From assembly GCF_014696315.1 (NCBI RefSeq), contig NZ_JACJPX010000040.1:1-64000 (forward strand): a DNA stretch of 64,000 nt, read 5' to 3'. Within the stretch, counting starts at the first letter, position 1, and each line of letters opens with the position of its first letter. Below the pieces are notes generated by a model, which saw nothing but the letters and a program-made list of their open reading frames with translations, was not told the DNA's origin and did not search any database. The position numbers and the translations under genes are program-made. The stretch comes from Calothrix membranacea FACHB-236 (GTDB taxonomy: Bacteria > Cyanobacteriota > Cyanobacteriia > Cyanobacteriales > Nostocaceae). Shown piece by piece: positions 17,216-26,739 of the stretch.

Positions 17216-20200
17216 ATGATAGACCCCATTACTCATTCCCCACACCCCATAAGCTATCAGAAAAAAATTATGAAAATCTATTCTAAATTATTATCTTATG
17301 GGGTGGCGATTGGTTCAACGGCGATCGCGCTTTTGGTGTCCATCGCGTTAGAATCGCTGCTGTCTCAGCCCATTACTGCATTTTTCTATATAGCTGTCAT
17401 TGTCAGTACTTGGTATGGTGGCTTTCAAGCAGGAATTGTGACAGTTGTCCTTTCGACGCTAGCAATTGATTATTTCTTAATTCCTCCTCGATACCTATTT
17501 GGAATTAATCCACTATGGCCAGATATATTACGGTTATTACTTTTCATATTGGTGGCTTTAATTATTAATCTGCTGACTAGCAATTTTCTCAAAAGTACCC
17601 AGAAGATTCAAAAACTTAGCCAACAATTAGCTCAGGAAAATGCCCAACAACTGCGGATAGCTCTATCTGCGGCGCAGATGGGGATGTGGGATTGGAATCT
17701 GCTAACAGGAGAAATTATTTGGTCGCCAGAACACGAACAGTTATTTGGCTTGGCTGTTGGGAGTTTTGATGGTAAATATGAAACTTTTGATGCCTACTTG
17801 CATCCTGACGATCGCCCAAGACTTAACCAAGTACTACAACAGGCACTCCAAAGTCACAGTACTTACGAGCATGAGTATCGGATTATTTGGCCAGATGGTA
17901 GCATCCACTGGGTTGAGGCACGGGGACACGCATTTTATGACGCAGCAAATCAACCTGTGCGGATCACGGGAACTGTGATGGCGATAGACGAGCGTAAACA
18001 AGCCCAAATTTCCCTACAACAGCAATTTGAGCAACAGCGCCTAGTGATGGAAATGACTCAGCGCATACGGCAATCGTTAGATTTACAAGATATTTTGCAA
18101 ACAACCGTTGATGAAGTACGGCAATTTTTGCAGTGCGATCGCGTCGTCATCTTCCAATTTGCTCCTGATGGCAGTGGTACTGTGGTTGTCGAGTCTGTTG
18201 AAGCAAACTGGACAGCTATTTTGTCTAGCAATATCTACGATCCTTGCTTTGCTGAAGGATACGTTAAACCTTTTCAACAAGGTTTAGTTACAGCCAAATC
18301 TGATATTTATACTGCCGAAATCGACCTTTGTCATATTCAACTCTTAGCAAATTTCCAAGTCAGGGCTAATTTAGCCGTTCCCATTTTGCACAGAGAGGAA
18401 TTATGGGGGTTGCTGATTGCCCATCATTGTGAAGAGCCTCGTGATTGGCAAGCTTCAGAAATTGAACTGCTGCGCCAGTTAGCAGCACAAGTCAGCATTG
18501 CCATCCAGCAAGCTGATTTGTGGGCACAAGTACAAGCTGAATTGGTAGAACGCAAACAAGCCCAGGACGCATTACAGCACAGTGAACAGCGATATCGTGC
18601 ATTAGTTCATGCTTCAGCACAGATTGTCTGGCGCACTGATGCTGAGGGGAGTAGAATAGCAGTCCCAGATAATTGGCAAGAACTCACCGGACAATCTCCA
18701 GCCGAATACTTGGGATGGGGTTGGTTGGAGGTGATTCATCCAGAGGATCGCGATCGCACTGCTCAAATCTGGCACGAATCTTCCATTAATCGCACCTTAT
18801 ATAAAAATGAATATCGCATCCGCATGAAAAATGGCAACTACCGAGATTTCGCTGTTCGGGGTGTGCCAATTGTCGATGCTAATGGCAACCTGCGGGAGTG
18901 GATTGGCACTTGTACAGATATTACAGAGCGTAAACAAGCAGAAATCGCCCTCCGGGAAAATCAAATTCAACTGCAGCGCCAATTGGCTGAAATCGAAACC
19001 ATCTACCAATCAGCGCCAATTGGCTTGAGCGTCTTAGATACTGAACTCCGCTTTGTCCGGATTAACCAGCGACTCGCAGAAATAAATGGGTTTTCGGTGG
19101 AGGAGCATATTGGACGTACTATCCGAGAGTTGCTACCTGAATTAGCAGACGCAGCTGAACAATTGTTACTCCCCATTTTGTCCACAGGCACACCTGTTCT
19201 CAATGTAGAACTAACTGGTACAACCCCAGCTCAACCAGGCGTACAGCGAACTTGGTTAGAAAGCTTTTGGCCATTAAAAGATGGCGAACGCATTATTGGT
19301 ATCAGTACTTTGTGTGAAGAAATTACCCAGCGCAAACAAACAGAAATAGCATTGCGAGAAAGTGAAGCAACCTTACGCTTCTTTTTTCAGTATGTTCCGG
19401 CTGGGATTGCCATGTTTGATCGCGATATGCGCTACATCATAGCCAGCCAAAGATGGGTAGATGACTTTCATTTCGATTCTATTGAATCGCTCATGGGGCG
19501 ATCGCATTACGAAATTTTCCCTGAAATTCCAGAGTACTGGCGAGAAGTTCATCAACGGTGTTTGGCTGGGGCGATTGAAAGATGTGATGAAGAATTGTTT
19601 GTGCGCCAAGATGGAAGCCAACAGTGGATACGCTGGGAAATTCGCCCTTGGCATAATGCTACTGGTGAAATTGGTGGCATTATCATTTTTAGTGAGGAAA
19701 TTACAGGACGCAAACAGGCGCAAATTGCCCTGGAACAACTGAATGCCGAACTTGAGCAACGAGTAGCAGAGCGAACCGCGCAACTTACCAAAACAAATGA
19801 GTGTCTGCTAGACACGGTAATACAGCAGCAACAAACCCAACTTGCTCTTGTACAACAGGCACAACTACTGGAGTTTCAGGCCGTCATTACCCGCAATATG
19901 GCCGAAGGAGTATGCTTGGTACGCGCTACTGATGCCATGATTGTCTACGCTAACCCTAAATTTGAGCAGATGTTTGGCTATAACTCTGGCGAACTTAACG
20001 GTCAGCATGTTTCCATTCTCAACTATGCCACCGAATTGGTCACTGCTGAAGATGTCAATCAAGCCATTCGTGCGGCTGTCTTATCAAAGGGTGAAGCCAC
20101 CTATGAAGTCCATAATGTGAAAAAAGATGGTACTCCATTTTGGTGTAGTGCAACTTGTTGTGTATTTACCCATCCCCAATATGGCGATGTTTTAGTTGCG

Positions 20201-21349
20201 GTTCATCAAGATATCACCGATCGCAAGCGCATGGAAGAAGCTTTGCGCCAAAGTGAAGAAAAGTTTCGCCAACTTGCAGACAACATTCAAGCAGTGTTTT
20301 GGATCTCAGATCTGAAAGTTGGGCAAGTTCTCTACGTGAGCAAAGGCTATGAAAGGATTTGGCAAAGAAACTGCCAAAGTTTATATGACAATCCCTTAAC
20401 TTGGTTAGATCCTATTCACCCAGACGATCGCCCGCTTGTAGAAATTGCCTTTGGGGAACAAAGAATCTCAGGAAAATACGACATAGAATATCGGATTATT
20501 CGGCCGGATGGTTCTATCCGCTGGATTCACGATCGCGCTTTCCCTATCAGAAATGAACTCGGGGAAATAATTCGCATGACGGGAATTGCGGAAGATATTA
20601 CCGAACAGCACAAAATTGAACAGATAAAAAGTGAGTTTATTAGTATTGTCAGTCACGAACTCCGCACGCCTTTAACTGCAATTCGCGCTGCTTTAGGCTT
20701 GTTAAATAGTGGAGTCTACGACAACAAACCAGAAAAATTCAAACGCATGATCGAGATTGCGGCCATCGACAGCGATCGCTTAGTGCGCCTGGTTAACGAT
20801 ATTCTTGATTTAGAACGCTTAGAATCAGGTCGTGCTGTTTTAGATCAAAGAACTTATAATGCGGCTGATTTAGTTCAACAAGCAGTAGAAGGAGTACAGG
20901 CGATCGCCAAACAGCAAAATATTACCCTAGAAGTACACCCAACTGATGCTAAAGTTTGGGCAGCAGCAGATGCAATTATTCAAACACTCACAAATTTGTT
21001 GAGTAATGCTATTAAATTCTCACCTGCGGATTCTACTATTACTCTGAGTGTAGAACAGCAAACAGATTGGGTACTATTCCAAGTAAGCGATCAAGGCCGT
21101 GGTATTCCCCAAGATAAATTAGAAATCATTTTTAGCAGATTTCAGCAAGTAGATGCCTCGGACTCTCGTGATAAAGGCGGCACAGGCTTAGGCCTAGCAA
21201 TCTGCCGTAGTATCATTGATCAGCATGGTGGTAACATCTGGGCTGAGAGTACTGTGAGTATTGGCAGCACCTTTTTCTTTACTCTACCTTTGGCTAGGGA
21301 GTGGGAAAAAGCAGGGGAGCAGGGAGCAGGGAGCAACAGGGAAAAATAA
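17216..21349 (+). CDS. Large sensor histidine kinase (DUF4118, GAF, multiple PAS)
   Basis: A 1377-aa membrane-bound kinase. Residues about 20-120 form a four-helix DUF4118 (KdpD-like) membrane domain. Then come PAS (about 145-265, PAC end ERKQAQ), GAF (about 285-440, CDRVVIFQF), PAS about 455-580, 595-715 and 725-845, a coiled coil (AELEQRVAERTAQL), and PAS about 900-1010 and 1015-1135. The HisKA domain has SHELRTPLTAIRAALG with the phospho-His near residue 1147. The HATPase_c domain has N-box NLLSNAIKF and GTGLGLAI. It is flanked by a phosphorelay regulator upstream and a single receiver downstream. The last dozen residues (AGEQGAGSN) are encoded by heptameric repeat DNA, so the C-terminus is a repeat-derived extension. 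Confidence 0.92.
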   Translation: MIDPITHSPHPISYQKKIMKIYSKLLSYGVAIGSTAIALLVSIALESLLSQPITAFFYIAVIVSTWYGGFQAGIVTVVLSTLAIDYFLIPPRYLFGINPLWPDILRLLLFILVALIINLLTSNFLKSTQKIQKLSQQLAQENAQQLRIALSAAQMGMWDWNLLTGEIIWSPEHEQLFGLAVGSFDGKYETFDAYLHPDDRPRLNQVLQQALQSHSTYEHEYRIIWPDGSIHWVEARGHAFYDAANQPVRITGTVMAIDERKQAQISLQQQFEQQRLVMEMTQRIRQSLDLQDILQTTVDEVRQFLQCDRVVIFQFAPDGSGTVVVESVEANWTAILSSNIYDPCFAEGYVKPFQQGLVTAKSDIYTAEIDLCHIQLLANFQVRANLAVPILHREELWGLLIAHHCEEPRDWQASEIELLRQLAAQVSIAIQQADLWAQVQAELVERKQAQDALQHSEQRYRALVHASAQIVWRTDAEGSRIAVPDNWQELTGQSPAEYLGWGWLEVIHPEDRDRTAQIWHESSINRTLYKNEYRIRMKNGNYRDFAVRGVPIVDANGNLREWIGTCTDITERKQAEIALRENQIQLQRQLAEIETIYQSAPIGLSVLDTELRFVRINQRLAEINGFSVEEHIGRTIRELLPELADAAEQLLLPILSTGTPVLNVELTGTTPAQPGVQRTWLESFWPLKDGERIIGISTLCEEITQRKQTEIALRESEATLRFFFQYVPAGIAMFDRDMRYIIASQRWVDDFHFDSIESLMGRSHYEIFPEIPEYWREVHQRCLAGAIERCDEELFVRQDGSQQWIRWEIRPWHNATGEIGGIIIFSEEITGRKQAQIALEQLNAELEQRVAERTAQLTKTNECLLDTVIQQQQTQLALVQQAQLLEFQAVITRNMAEGVCLVRATDAMIVYANPKFEQMFGYNSGELNGQHVSILNYATELVTAEDVNQAIRAAVLSKGEATYEVHNVKKDGTPFWCSATCCVFTHPQYGDVLVAVHQDITDRKRMEEALRQSEEKFRQLADNIQAVFWISDLKVGQVLYVSKGYERIWQRNCQSLYDNPLTWLDPIHPDDRPLVEIAFGEQRISGKYDIEYRIIRPDGSIRWIHDRAFPIRNELGEIIRMTGIAEDITEQHKIEQIKSEFISIVSHELRTPLTAIRAALGLLNSGVYDNKPEKFKRMIEIAAIDSDRLVRLVNDILDLERLESGRAVLDQRTYNAADLVQQAVEGVQAIAKQQNITLEVHPTDAKVWAAADAIIQTLTNLLSNAIKFSPADSTITLSVEQQTDWVLFQVSDQGRGIPQDKLEIIFSRFQQVDASDSRDKGGTGLGLAICRSIIDQHGGNIWAESTVSIGSTFFFTLPLAREWEKAGEQGAGSNREK

Positions 21350-21352
21350 CAA

Positions 21353-21432
21353 ATGCCAATTACCAATTACCAATTACCAATTACCAAACACCAAATGACA
21401 AATGACAAATGACAAATGACAAATGACAAATG
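21353..21432. repeat. STRR tracts (ATTACCA, ATGACAA) reaching a start codon
   Basis: Four ATTACCA-type units followed by about six ATGACAA units. The last unit supplies the ATG of the receiver gene at 21430. Confidence 0.9.
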
Positions 21433-21804
21433 ACTAAACAAGTATTAATTGTTGATGATGACGATCACCTCCGAGAACTGGTACAAGCTTGTTTAGAAGA
21501 CTTAGGGGGATGGAAAACACTAACAGCTTCATCAGGGAAAGAAGCATTAAAAATCACCCAGACACAACCCGTTGATGCGATTTTGCTGGATGTATCTATG
21601 CCTGATATGGACGGCTTTGTGGTGTTTGAGAAACTTCAAGAAAATACTGTCAGCCAATCGATACCAGTGATTCTATTGACAGCGAGAGTTTTGCCAAGCG
21701 ATCGCGATCGCTTTGCGCGAATGGGAATTGCTGGTGTCATTTCCAAACCATTTGAACCCATTGCTATTTCCCAGCAAGTTGCAGATATTCTCGGCTGGGA
21801 TTGA
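21430..21804 (+). CDS. Single-domain response regulator (CheY-like receiver)
   Basis: A 124-aa stand-alone receiver. The acidic pocket is VDDDDH, the phospho-acceptor Asp lies in ILLDVSMPDMDG (about residue 54), Thr is in LLTAR and Lys in SKPFEP. All key residues are present. Its position 80 bases after the sensor kinase suggests it is that kinase's output or a phosphate sink. The start codon sits in the last unit of an ATGACAA heptad tract, so it has no normal Shine-Dalgarno sequence. Confidence 0.92.
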   Translation: MTKQVLIVDDDDHLRELVQACLEDLGGWKTLTASSGKEALKITQTQPVDAILLDVSMPDMDGFVVFEKLQENTVSQSIPVILLTARVLPSDRDRFARMGIAGVISKPFEPIAISQQVADILGWD

Positions 21805-22364
21805 CTCGCAAGCACCGAACCTCTTTTTCCCTCAGATCCCTGCCCCCTGCAGTCTTCATGATGAGTCTTTAACCGAACACAATATTAGTCCCTTCAGTCT
21901 TACTAACGGTAGATGACGAAAGACAAATAATCGCTACTTATTTGTCACAATATTGATTTCTTTATTAGTTCTTTATTTTTATACCTTATCTTTCTTGTGG
22001 GTGCATCAAAGTTGCTCAACTTGCAGGATAGAACTATGGGTTTTGGTCAGAAACTTGTAAAAAATATTTAAGCGTTTTACCAGTTTGAAAAAAACAATGT
22101 GACAGAGCTACATTCCGCAACCATTTTTCTTTCTGGCTTTCTTTATTTTGATTTTTGAATTGGTATTACGTTTGTTTGCTTTCCAAGTCTTACTACTACC
22201 CAAATATCAGCACCACCACTTCCAGTGCTGATTTATGTATAAAAAAATCATAAAAATTCGCGCGATTATGCCCAGAGGCTATTTTAGTTGCACTACTTTC
22301 TAGCTCGGTGCATTAATAAATGGCTTTCAGATGATGAATTTTAACTTTTTTGGAGCCTAACTCA
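21805..22364. other. Intergenic region
   Basis: About 560 AT-rich bases between two receiver genes on the plus strand. I see no gene, repeat array or clear terminator. A TGGAG ribosome-binding site for the next gene lies at 22350-22354. Confidence 0.5.
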
Positions 22365-22808
22365 ATGGAGACTGTAAACAAAATCGCCATAAATACCAAA
22401 AAAATCCTACTCATTGATCATGAATTAATTGTCCGAGAGGTTTTGGAACTGTGCTTCCACGATTTAGCGAGATGGGATGTACTTACAGCCGATTCGTCAT
22501 TCTCAGGATTGGAAAAAGCAGAGCTTGAGCGCCCTGATGCAATTGTCTTAGATATTGAAATGCGTGGCAGTTTTATGTTTCTGCAACAACTCAGAAGTAA
22601 TCGCAAAACTCAAGCAATTCCTGTTGTCCTACTGAGTGCAAATGCGAAATGGCTAGATCCAAAATTTCTGCAACAGTATAAAATTTCAGGTATCATACTT
22701 AAACCATTCAATCCAGTTACTTTACCTGTGGAAATTGCTCAACTGTTGAATTGGAATTCTAATATACTACTTGATTCAAACAATAATCTAAAATCTACAA
22801 TTCGATGA
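22365..22808 (+). CDS. Divergent single-domain response regulator
   Basis: A 147-aa protein with a receiver fold: ILLIDHE at the N-terminus, the Asp of IVLDIEMRG as likely phosphorylation site, LLSAN, and Lys in LKPFNP. The second acid of the usual DD pair is His (IDHE), and the loop after the active Asp reads MRGSF instead of MPxMDG, so Mg2+ binding and output may be altered. I place the start at ATG 22365 (METVNKIA), with TGGAG 11 bases upstream. The longer reading from TTG 22350 overlaps that site. A Asn-rich tail (NNLKSTIR) follows the domain. Confidence 0.8.
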   Translation: METVNKIAINTKKILLIDHELIVREVLELCFHDLARWDVLTADSSFSGLEKAELERPDAIVLDIEMRGSFMFLQQLRSNRKTQAIPVVLLSANAKWLDPKFLQQYKISGIILKPFNPVTLPVEIAQLLNWNSNILLDSNNNLKSTIR

Positions 22809-22819
22809 GGTATATATTA

Positions 22820-22851
22820 TTGTCAGGGCACACATCCGTACGCCCTGACAA
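22820..22851. other. Hairpin, possible terminator
   Basis: Perfect 10-bp inverted repeat TTGTCAGGGC (22820-22829) and GCCCTGACAA (22842-22851) with a 12-base loop, 11 bases after the receiver stop. There is no T run on the plus strand, so termination is only possible. Confidence 0.5.
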
Positions 22852-23069
22852 CAACCGCGTCTATTTTGAAACCTCTAGTTTTTGAGAATTAAGTTTTATT
22901 CGTAACTCCTACACGCTTCCCTGTTCACTTTTGAAAAACTTTCGTTTTCAACATAGATGAGTTTTATGTGATTAAATTTACCTGAAAAATATAGAGATCA
23001 TATTTGATTTTTGCGAAGCTGTTCCCTTCCTTAATTATTAATTTGCGACTCTTGTTATTTTTTTACGCA

Positions 23070-23465
23070 TCATGATATAATGTAATTCCACTCAGTTGCT
23101 AGTTTAATAGCACTTAGTAGATCTTCGGGAGTATAAGGCTTAGTTAAATAAACATCAGCACCTTGTTTCCTAGCCCATGCATGATGAACTGCCTGATTTT
23201 TATTACTACAGATCACAATTGGCATTTTTTGACTACTTAAATTTATTTTCAGGAAGCGGCACAATTCAAATCCACTCATTCCTGGCATCACCACATTAGT
23301 AACAATCGCATCCGGTCTTTCTTCCAATGCTATTTCCAAAGCCTCTTTAGCGCTAGAAGCTTTAACTATTTTGTAACCCCAATCTCCGAGATAATGACTC
23401 ATCAGTTCCCATTCTCGCAGAGAGTCTTTGACAATGAGAATTTTGCCAGCCCAAGTAATACCCAA
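23070..23465 (-). CDS. PixH/PilH-like receiver lacking the phospho-acceptor Asp
   Basis: A 131-aa receiver-fold protein directly downstream of a PATAN-REC gene, the arrangement seen in Pil/Pix-type chemotaxis operons. The active-site Asp is replaced by Asn (IVTNVVMPGMSG; AAT codon near 23290-23300), and the first acid of the DD pair is Lys (IVKDS). The Lys of TKPY is kept. It is therefore predicted to be a non-phosphorylatable pseudo-receiver. Translation probably begins at TTG 23465, preceded by GGGAGG at a spacing of seven bases. The next internal Met would remove part of the fold. Confidence 0.85.
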   Translation of the reverse strand: MGITWAGKILIVKDSLREWELMSHYLGDWGYKIVKASSAKEALEIALEERPDAIVTNVVMPGMSGFELCRFLKINLSSQKMPIVICSNKNQAVHHAWARKQGADVYLTKPYTPEDLLSAIKLATEWNYIIS

Positions 23466-23523
23466 CCCTCAACCTCCCAAAAAAATAAGTAGGTTTGGTA
23501 TTGTTATACTTCTGATTGCGAAA

Positions 23524-24651
23524 TTACACCATGTGTTGAAAGATAATTTTCAACAAGTCTCCTTGCGTAAAAGGTTTAGTCAAATAGCCAGAAGCCTTGA
23601 CTATCTTGGCTTTAGCTCTATCAATTAACCCTGTTTTAGCTGTAACCATAATTACAGGAGTATTTTTAAATTGGGAATGTCTACGTAATAAAGAGCATAA
23701 TTCATACCCATCGAGATGTGGCATGTTAATGTCTAATAAAATTAAGTCAGGTTTGGTGCGAAGAATTTCCATTAAAGCTTTTAATGAATCTGTGACTCCA
23801 ATCACAGAAAACATCTGCTCATCTAGAAAGCTTTTAATAGCATTTAATACGCTGGGGCTATCATCAATGCAGAAGATGGTATATAGTTTTTGGTCTGTAG
23901 TAGCTGGCTCAAGTTGATGAAATTGATGATCTGTCTGTGGAAGGTTCGCAGTTAAATTATCCGATGTTTCTGCAACTTGATTGCTAGCTTGTCTTGGGAA
24001 TGCTGGTGGATTTGTAATTGGAGATTGTGATGGCACTTGACGTGCAAATTGCGACCCAGGCTTGGGGGAAAATTGGGACTTAAGATGACCTTGAGATGGT
24101 GATGATTTATCTCCAAAAGGAGCTGAGCCTCTATATTTTTGGCACTGTTCAACTAGTAAGCGTAAATTGAGATAACAAAACTTTGGCAAATCATCTAAAA
24201 AGCTTTCGGGAATAAATTCGTAACTACCTTCTTCTAGCTTCAAAAATGAGTCGAGAACTTCTAAGGCTAATTGTTCAATAATAATGCCTGCTTGGGAAGA
24301 ACTAATATATTTCTGATTAACTAACCAACAAATAGCTAGATAATCTGGATTTGGTATTGCCTGATTTTCGATCCCAGTTTCAAATATCGCCCGCAACTGC
24401 TGATCAATTCCTTTAGGAAGAGTGGAAATTTGCTGACTCAATCGTTGCAAGTTTCTGTAAAGTGACTCAAACATTTTCTCTGAGTAGCAGGCATAAATCA
24501 GTTTACCTTCCTCTATATATATTGACCAAGAACCTGATGAGCTGAATACTTGTAAACACCCAGTTACAGATTTATTTGTGATTTTTTTTAAGAGAGATAA
24601 GGGCTGTATCTTTTGAAAAAACCTGTATCTACTAATAGGAAGTGTCTTCAT
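23524..24651 (-). CDS. PatA/PixG-type response regulator (PATAN/DUF4388 + REC)
   Basis: A 375-aa protein. Residues about 1-180 form the PATAN/DUF4388 domain (the VTGCLQVFSSSGSWSIYIEEGKLIYA core is typical). A low-complexity Pro/Ser/Gln linker (about 185-250) joins it to a C-terminal receiver (about 255-375) with IDDS, phospho-Asp in LILLDINMP, TAK and TKPF. Relatives are PatA (heterocyst pattern) and PixG/PilG (phototaxis, hormogonium motility). No CheW, CheA or methyl-accepting protein gene follows, so this is an orphan pair with the small receiver 58 bases downstream. Which pathway it serves cannot be decided from sequence. Confidence 0.88.
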   Translation of the reverse strand: MKTLPISRYRFFQKIQPLSLLKKITNKSVTGCLQVFSSSGSWSIYIEEGKLIYACYSEKMFESLYRNLQRLSQQISTLPKGIDQQLRAIFETGIENQAIPNPDYLAICWLVNQKYISSSQAGIIIEQLALEVLDSFLKLEEGSYEFIPESFLDDLPKFCYLNLRLLVEQCQKYRGSAPFGDKSSPSQGHLKSQFSPKPGSQFARQVPSQSPITNPPAFPRQASNQVAETSDNLTANLPQTDHQFHQLEPATTDQKLYTIFCIDDSPSVLNAIKSFLDEQMFSVIGVTDSLKALMEILRTKPDLILLDINMPHLDGYELCSLLRRHSQFKNTPVIMVTAKTGLIDRAKAKIVKASGYLTKPFTQGDLLKIIFQHMV

Positions 24652-25875
24652 TGGGACGGCTCTAAGATAAAAGCAATATTTTTAATCGAAATTTTTGGAA
24701 ACCCTTTCTGAGTATCACAGGGATCAAGCTAGAAGCGCTTTCAAAAAGACATAGTGCTTCACATCTTTGCGAGTAGAAGCAAATCTCTGCCAACTCCTAA
24801 CTCCCCACTCTCTGTCACGCTAGTGCAGTTCAATGCACTATCGCTTAGTAGAACAGCCATACTATTTCTTGCCAAATAGCAAAATGGCTATACTTACTGC
24901 CAGGAAACAGTATTCCAAAAATCAGCTTTACTTTCTGTATCTTTCGCTAATCTAGCTCATCTCACAGTAACGCAAGCGTTACAAGTAGGGCATTGCTCAT
25001 GCATTAATTGCATGAAATCATTGCTAATGAGCTTTTTGAGCGACATTTGAAATTATGTAAGTAGTTAACCTTGAGGATGTCTCCAATTTGTGAAACTGTA
25101 TTTATTGTAACTAAGTAAATATTTACCCTAATATTTTACCAAATTGGAGATCGTAGTGGTTCTCTCTAGAAACTTGGATAAAATTATCACTTGTTTCACA
25201 ACAATGCTAACTTAGCACCGAGGAAGAATCAGTTAGTATTGGATATGCAGATTGTGTATGGTAAGATGCAACGGCAACCGATTTAGCAGCAGACAAGCTT
25301 TTCATAAGCAATAGCAAAGTATTTTGCTGCTATGAGGGAAAATAGCCAATCTGCACAATTTGAAGGGTCAAGAGGCCCGATGCCAGAACATTTACTCAAC
25401 TAGATTTGAAATTGCTATGTTGTGGGTTCGGCGAAGGATTAGCCTGCGCGCAACGCTTCGCAATTTTTCAGATCAATAGTAAATATTCAGTAACTTCCCT
25501 ACTAAAACTTAGGTTACTGCAAAAATCATAAAAAGAGAAAAGAAATATGTGAATTTTGTGAAAAGTAAATGAAGGAATTATGAAATAGAGCAATATACAT
25601 TAAAGATGTTGTTCAAAAATAAATATTTATTTGGTTTATCCGGTTAACTAAACAATGTACAGCGGATATCATTTTTTAGTTAATTTTTAATACCTGTACA
25701 GGCATCATATATTGAGAAATAATTGAGCCAGTAACGGGCAATTTCACCCCTTGGAGCGAGTTTAACCCCGCACATGGCACTGGCTTACCTACGTAGATTT
25801 TACAAATAGCGCAGGAATTCTCTAGTTGTTCTATGTATACGTAATAATAAGAACAATGCATTTCGAGAGTAGGAA
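24652..25875. other. 1.2-kb region without a gene
   Basis: No ORF with recognisable coding character. It contains a palindrome GTAACGC-AA-GCGTTAC at 24967-24982 and a hairpin followed by T5 at 24995-25037. A 61-codon minus-strand ORF (25676-25861) is too weak to call. This gap separates the signalling block from the CHAT cassette and may hold regulatory sequence or decayed DNA. Confidence 0.5.
24995..25037 (+). terminator. Possible terminator of an unannotated transcript
   Basis: GCTCAT (24995-25000) pairs with ATGAGC (25027-25032), enclosing CATGCA/TGCATG (24999-25004 with 25009-25014 region), and is followed by TTTTT. There is no gene directly upstream on the plus strand. Confidence 0.3.
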
Positions 25876-26679
25876 ATGACTGTAAGCCCTAACCTATCAG
25901 AGTTGCTTCAGCAAGGACATGACCAACTGGATGGGGGAAATTACCACCAAGCTTTAGATACTTTTTACCAAGCGGCTGCACTAGAACCCCAAAATCCCCA
26001 AGTATTATATGGCTTGGGTTTAGCTTGCTATCGACTTGAACAATATCAAGATACCATAGGATATTGCAACCAAGCATTGACAATTGAGCCAAACTACATT
26101 TTGGCATTAGCTAGGCGGGGATTGACTTATAAACAGCTAGAGCAAGCACAGTTAGCACAGACTGACTTTGAGCAAGTTATTGCACTTACCCCTCAAGATG
26201 CAGAAGATTGGCAAGGTAGAGGACTTGCTTTGGATGAATTAGAAAGATATGAAGAAGCGATCGCATTCTACGATCAAGCTATACAAATCAAACCTAACTA
26301 CCATAACGCTTGGTACAGCAGGGGAAATTCGCTGTATGATTTGGGACGATACGAAGAAGCGATCGCATCCTACGACAAAGCTATAGAAATAAAAACTGGC
26401 TATCATCATGCTTGGTATAGTCGGGGGATTACGCTGAGGAATTTAGGACGCTATGAAGAAGCGATCGCATCTTACGACAAAGTTATAGAAATTAAACCTG
26501 ACTTCTATGGTGCTTGGCACAATCGAGGAATTGGGCTGGAGAATTTAGGGCGATATGAAGAAGCAATCATATCCTATGACAAAGTAATAGAAATCAAACC
26601 TGACTATCACTATGTTTGGAATAGTCTGGGAAGTGTGCTGTGGAATTTAGGGCGATATGAAGAAGCACGAGAACACTAA
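25876..26679 (+). CDS. TPR protein, 5' part of a TPR-CHAT gene cut by a stop codon
   Basis: A 267-codon ORF with about seven tetratricopeptide repeats of 34 residues (for example ALDELERYEEAIAFYDQAIQ), several of which contain a GCGATCGC site at the same position. It ends with TAA at 26677-26679 in the middle of a repeat: the codon falls where the consensus Tyr of the second TPR helix is expected. The TPR pattern continues in the same frame after the stop. See the composite entry at 25876-29316. If only this part is made, it would be a soluble TPR scaffold without an enzyme domain. Confidence 0.8.
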   Translation: MTVSPNLSELLQQGHDQLDGGNYHQALDTFYQAAALEPQNPQVLYGLGLACYRLEQYQDTIGYCNQALTIEPNYILALARRGLTYKQLEQAQLAQTDFEQVIALTPQDAEDWQGRGLALDELERYEEAIAFYDQAIQIKPNYHNAWYSRGNSLYDLGRYEEAIASYDKAIEIKTGYHHAWYSRGITLRNLGRYEEAIASYDKVIEIKPDFYGAWHNRGIGLENLGRYEEAIISYDKVIEIKPDYHYVWNSLGSVLWNLGRYEEAREH

Positions 26680-26739
26680 ACTCAAGCAATTAAAATCAAT
26701 CCTCACTATGAGAATGCATGGAATGGTTATGCTAATACT

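Noticed and set aside
25676-25861. 61-codon minus-strand ORF upstream of the CHAT cassette
   Set aside because: Short, without a family, and close to the promoter region of the divergent TPR gene. Coding character is too weak.
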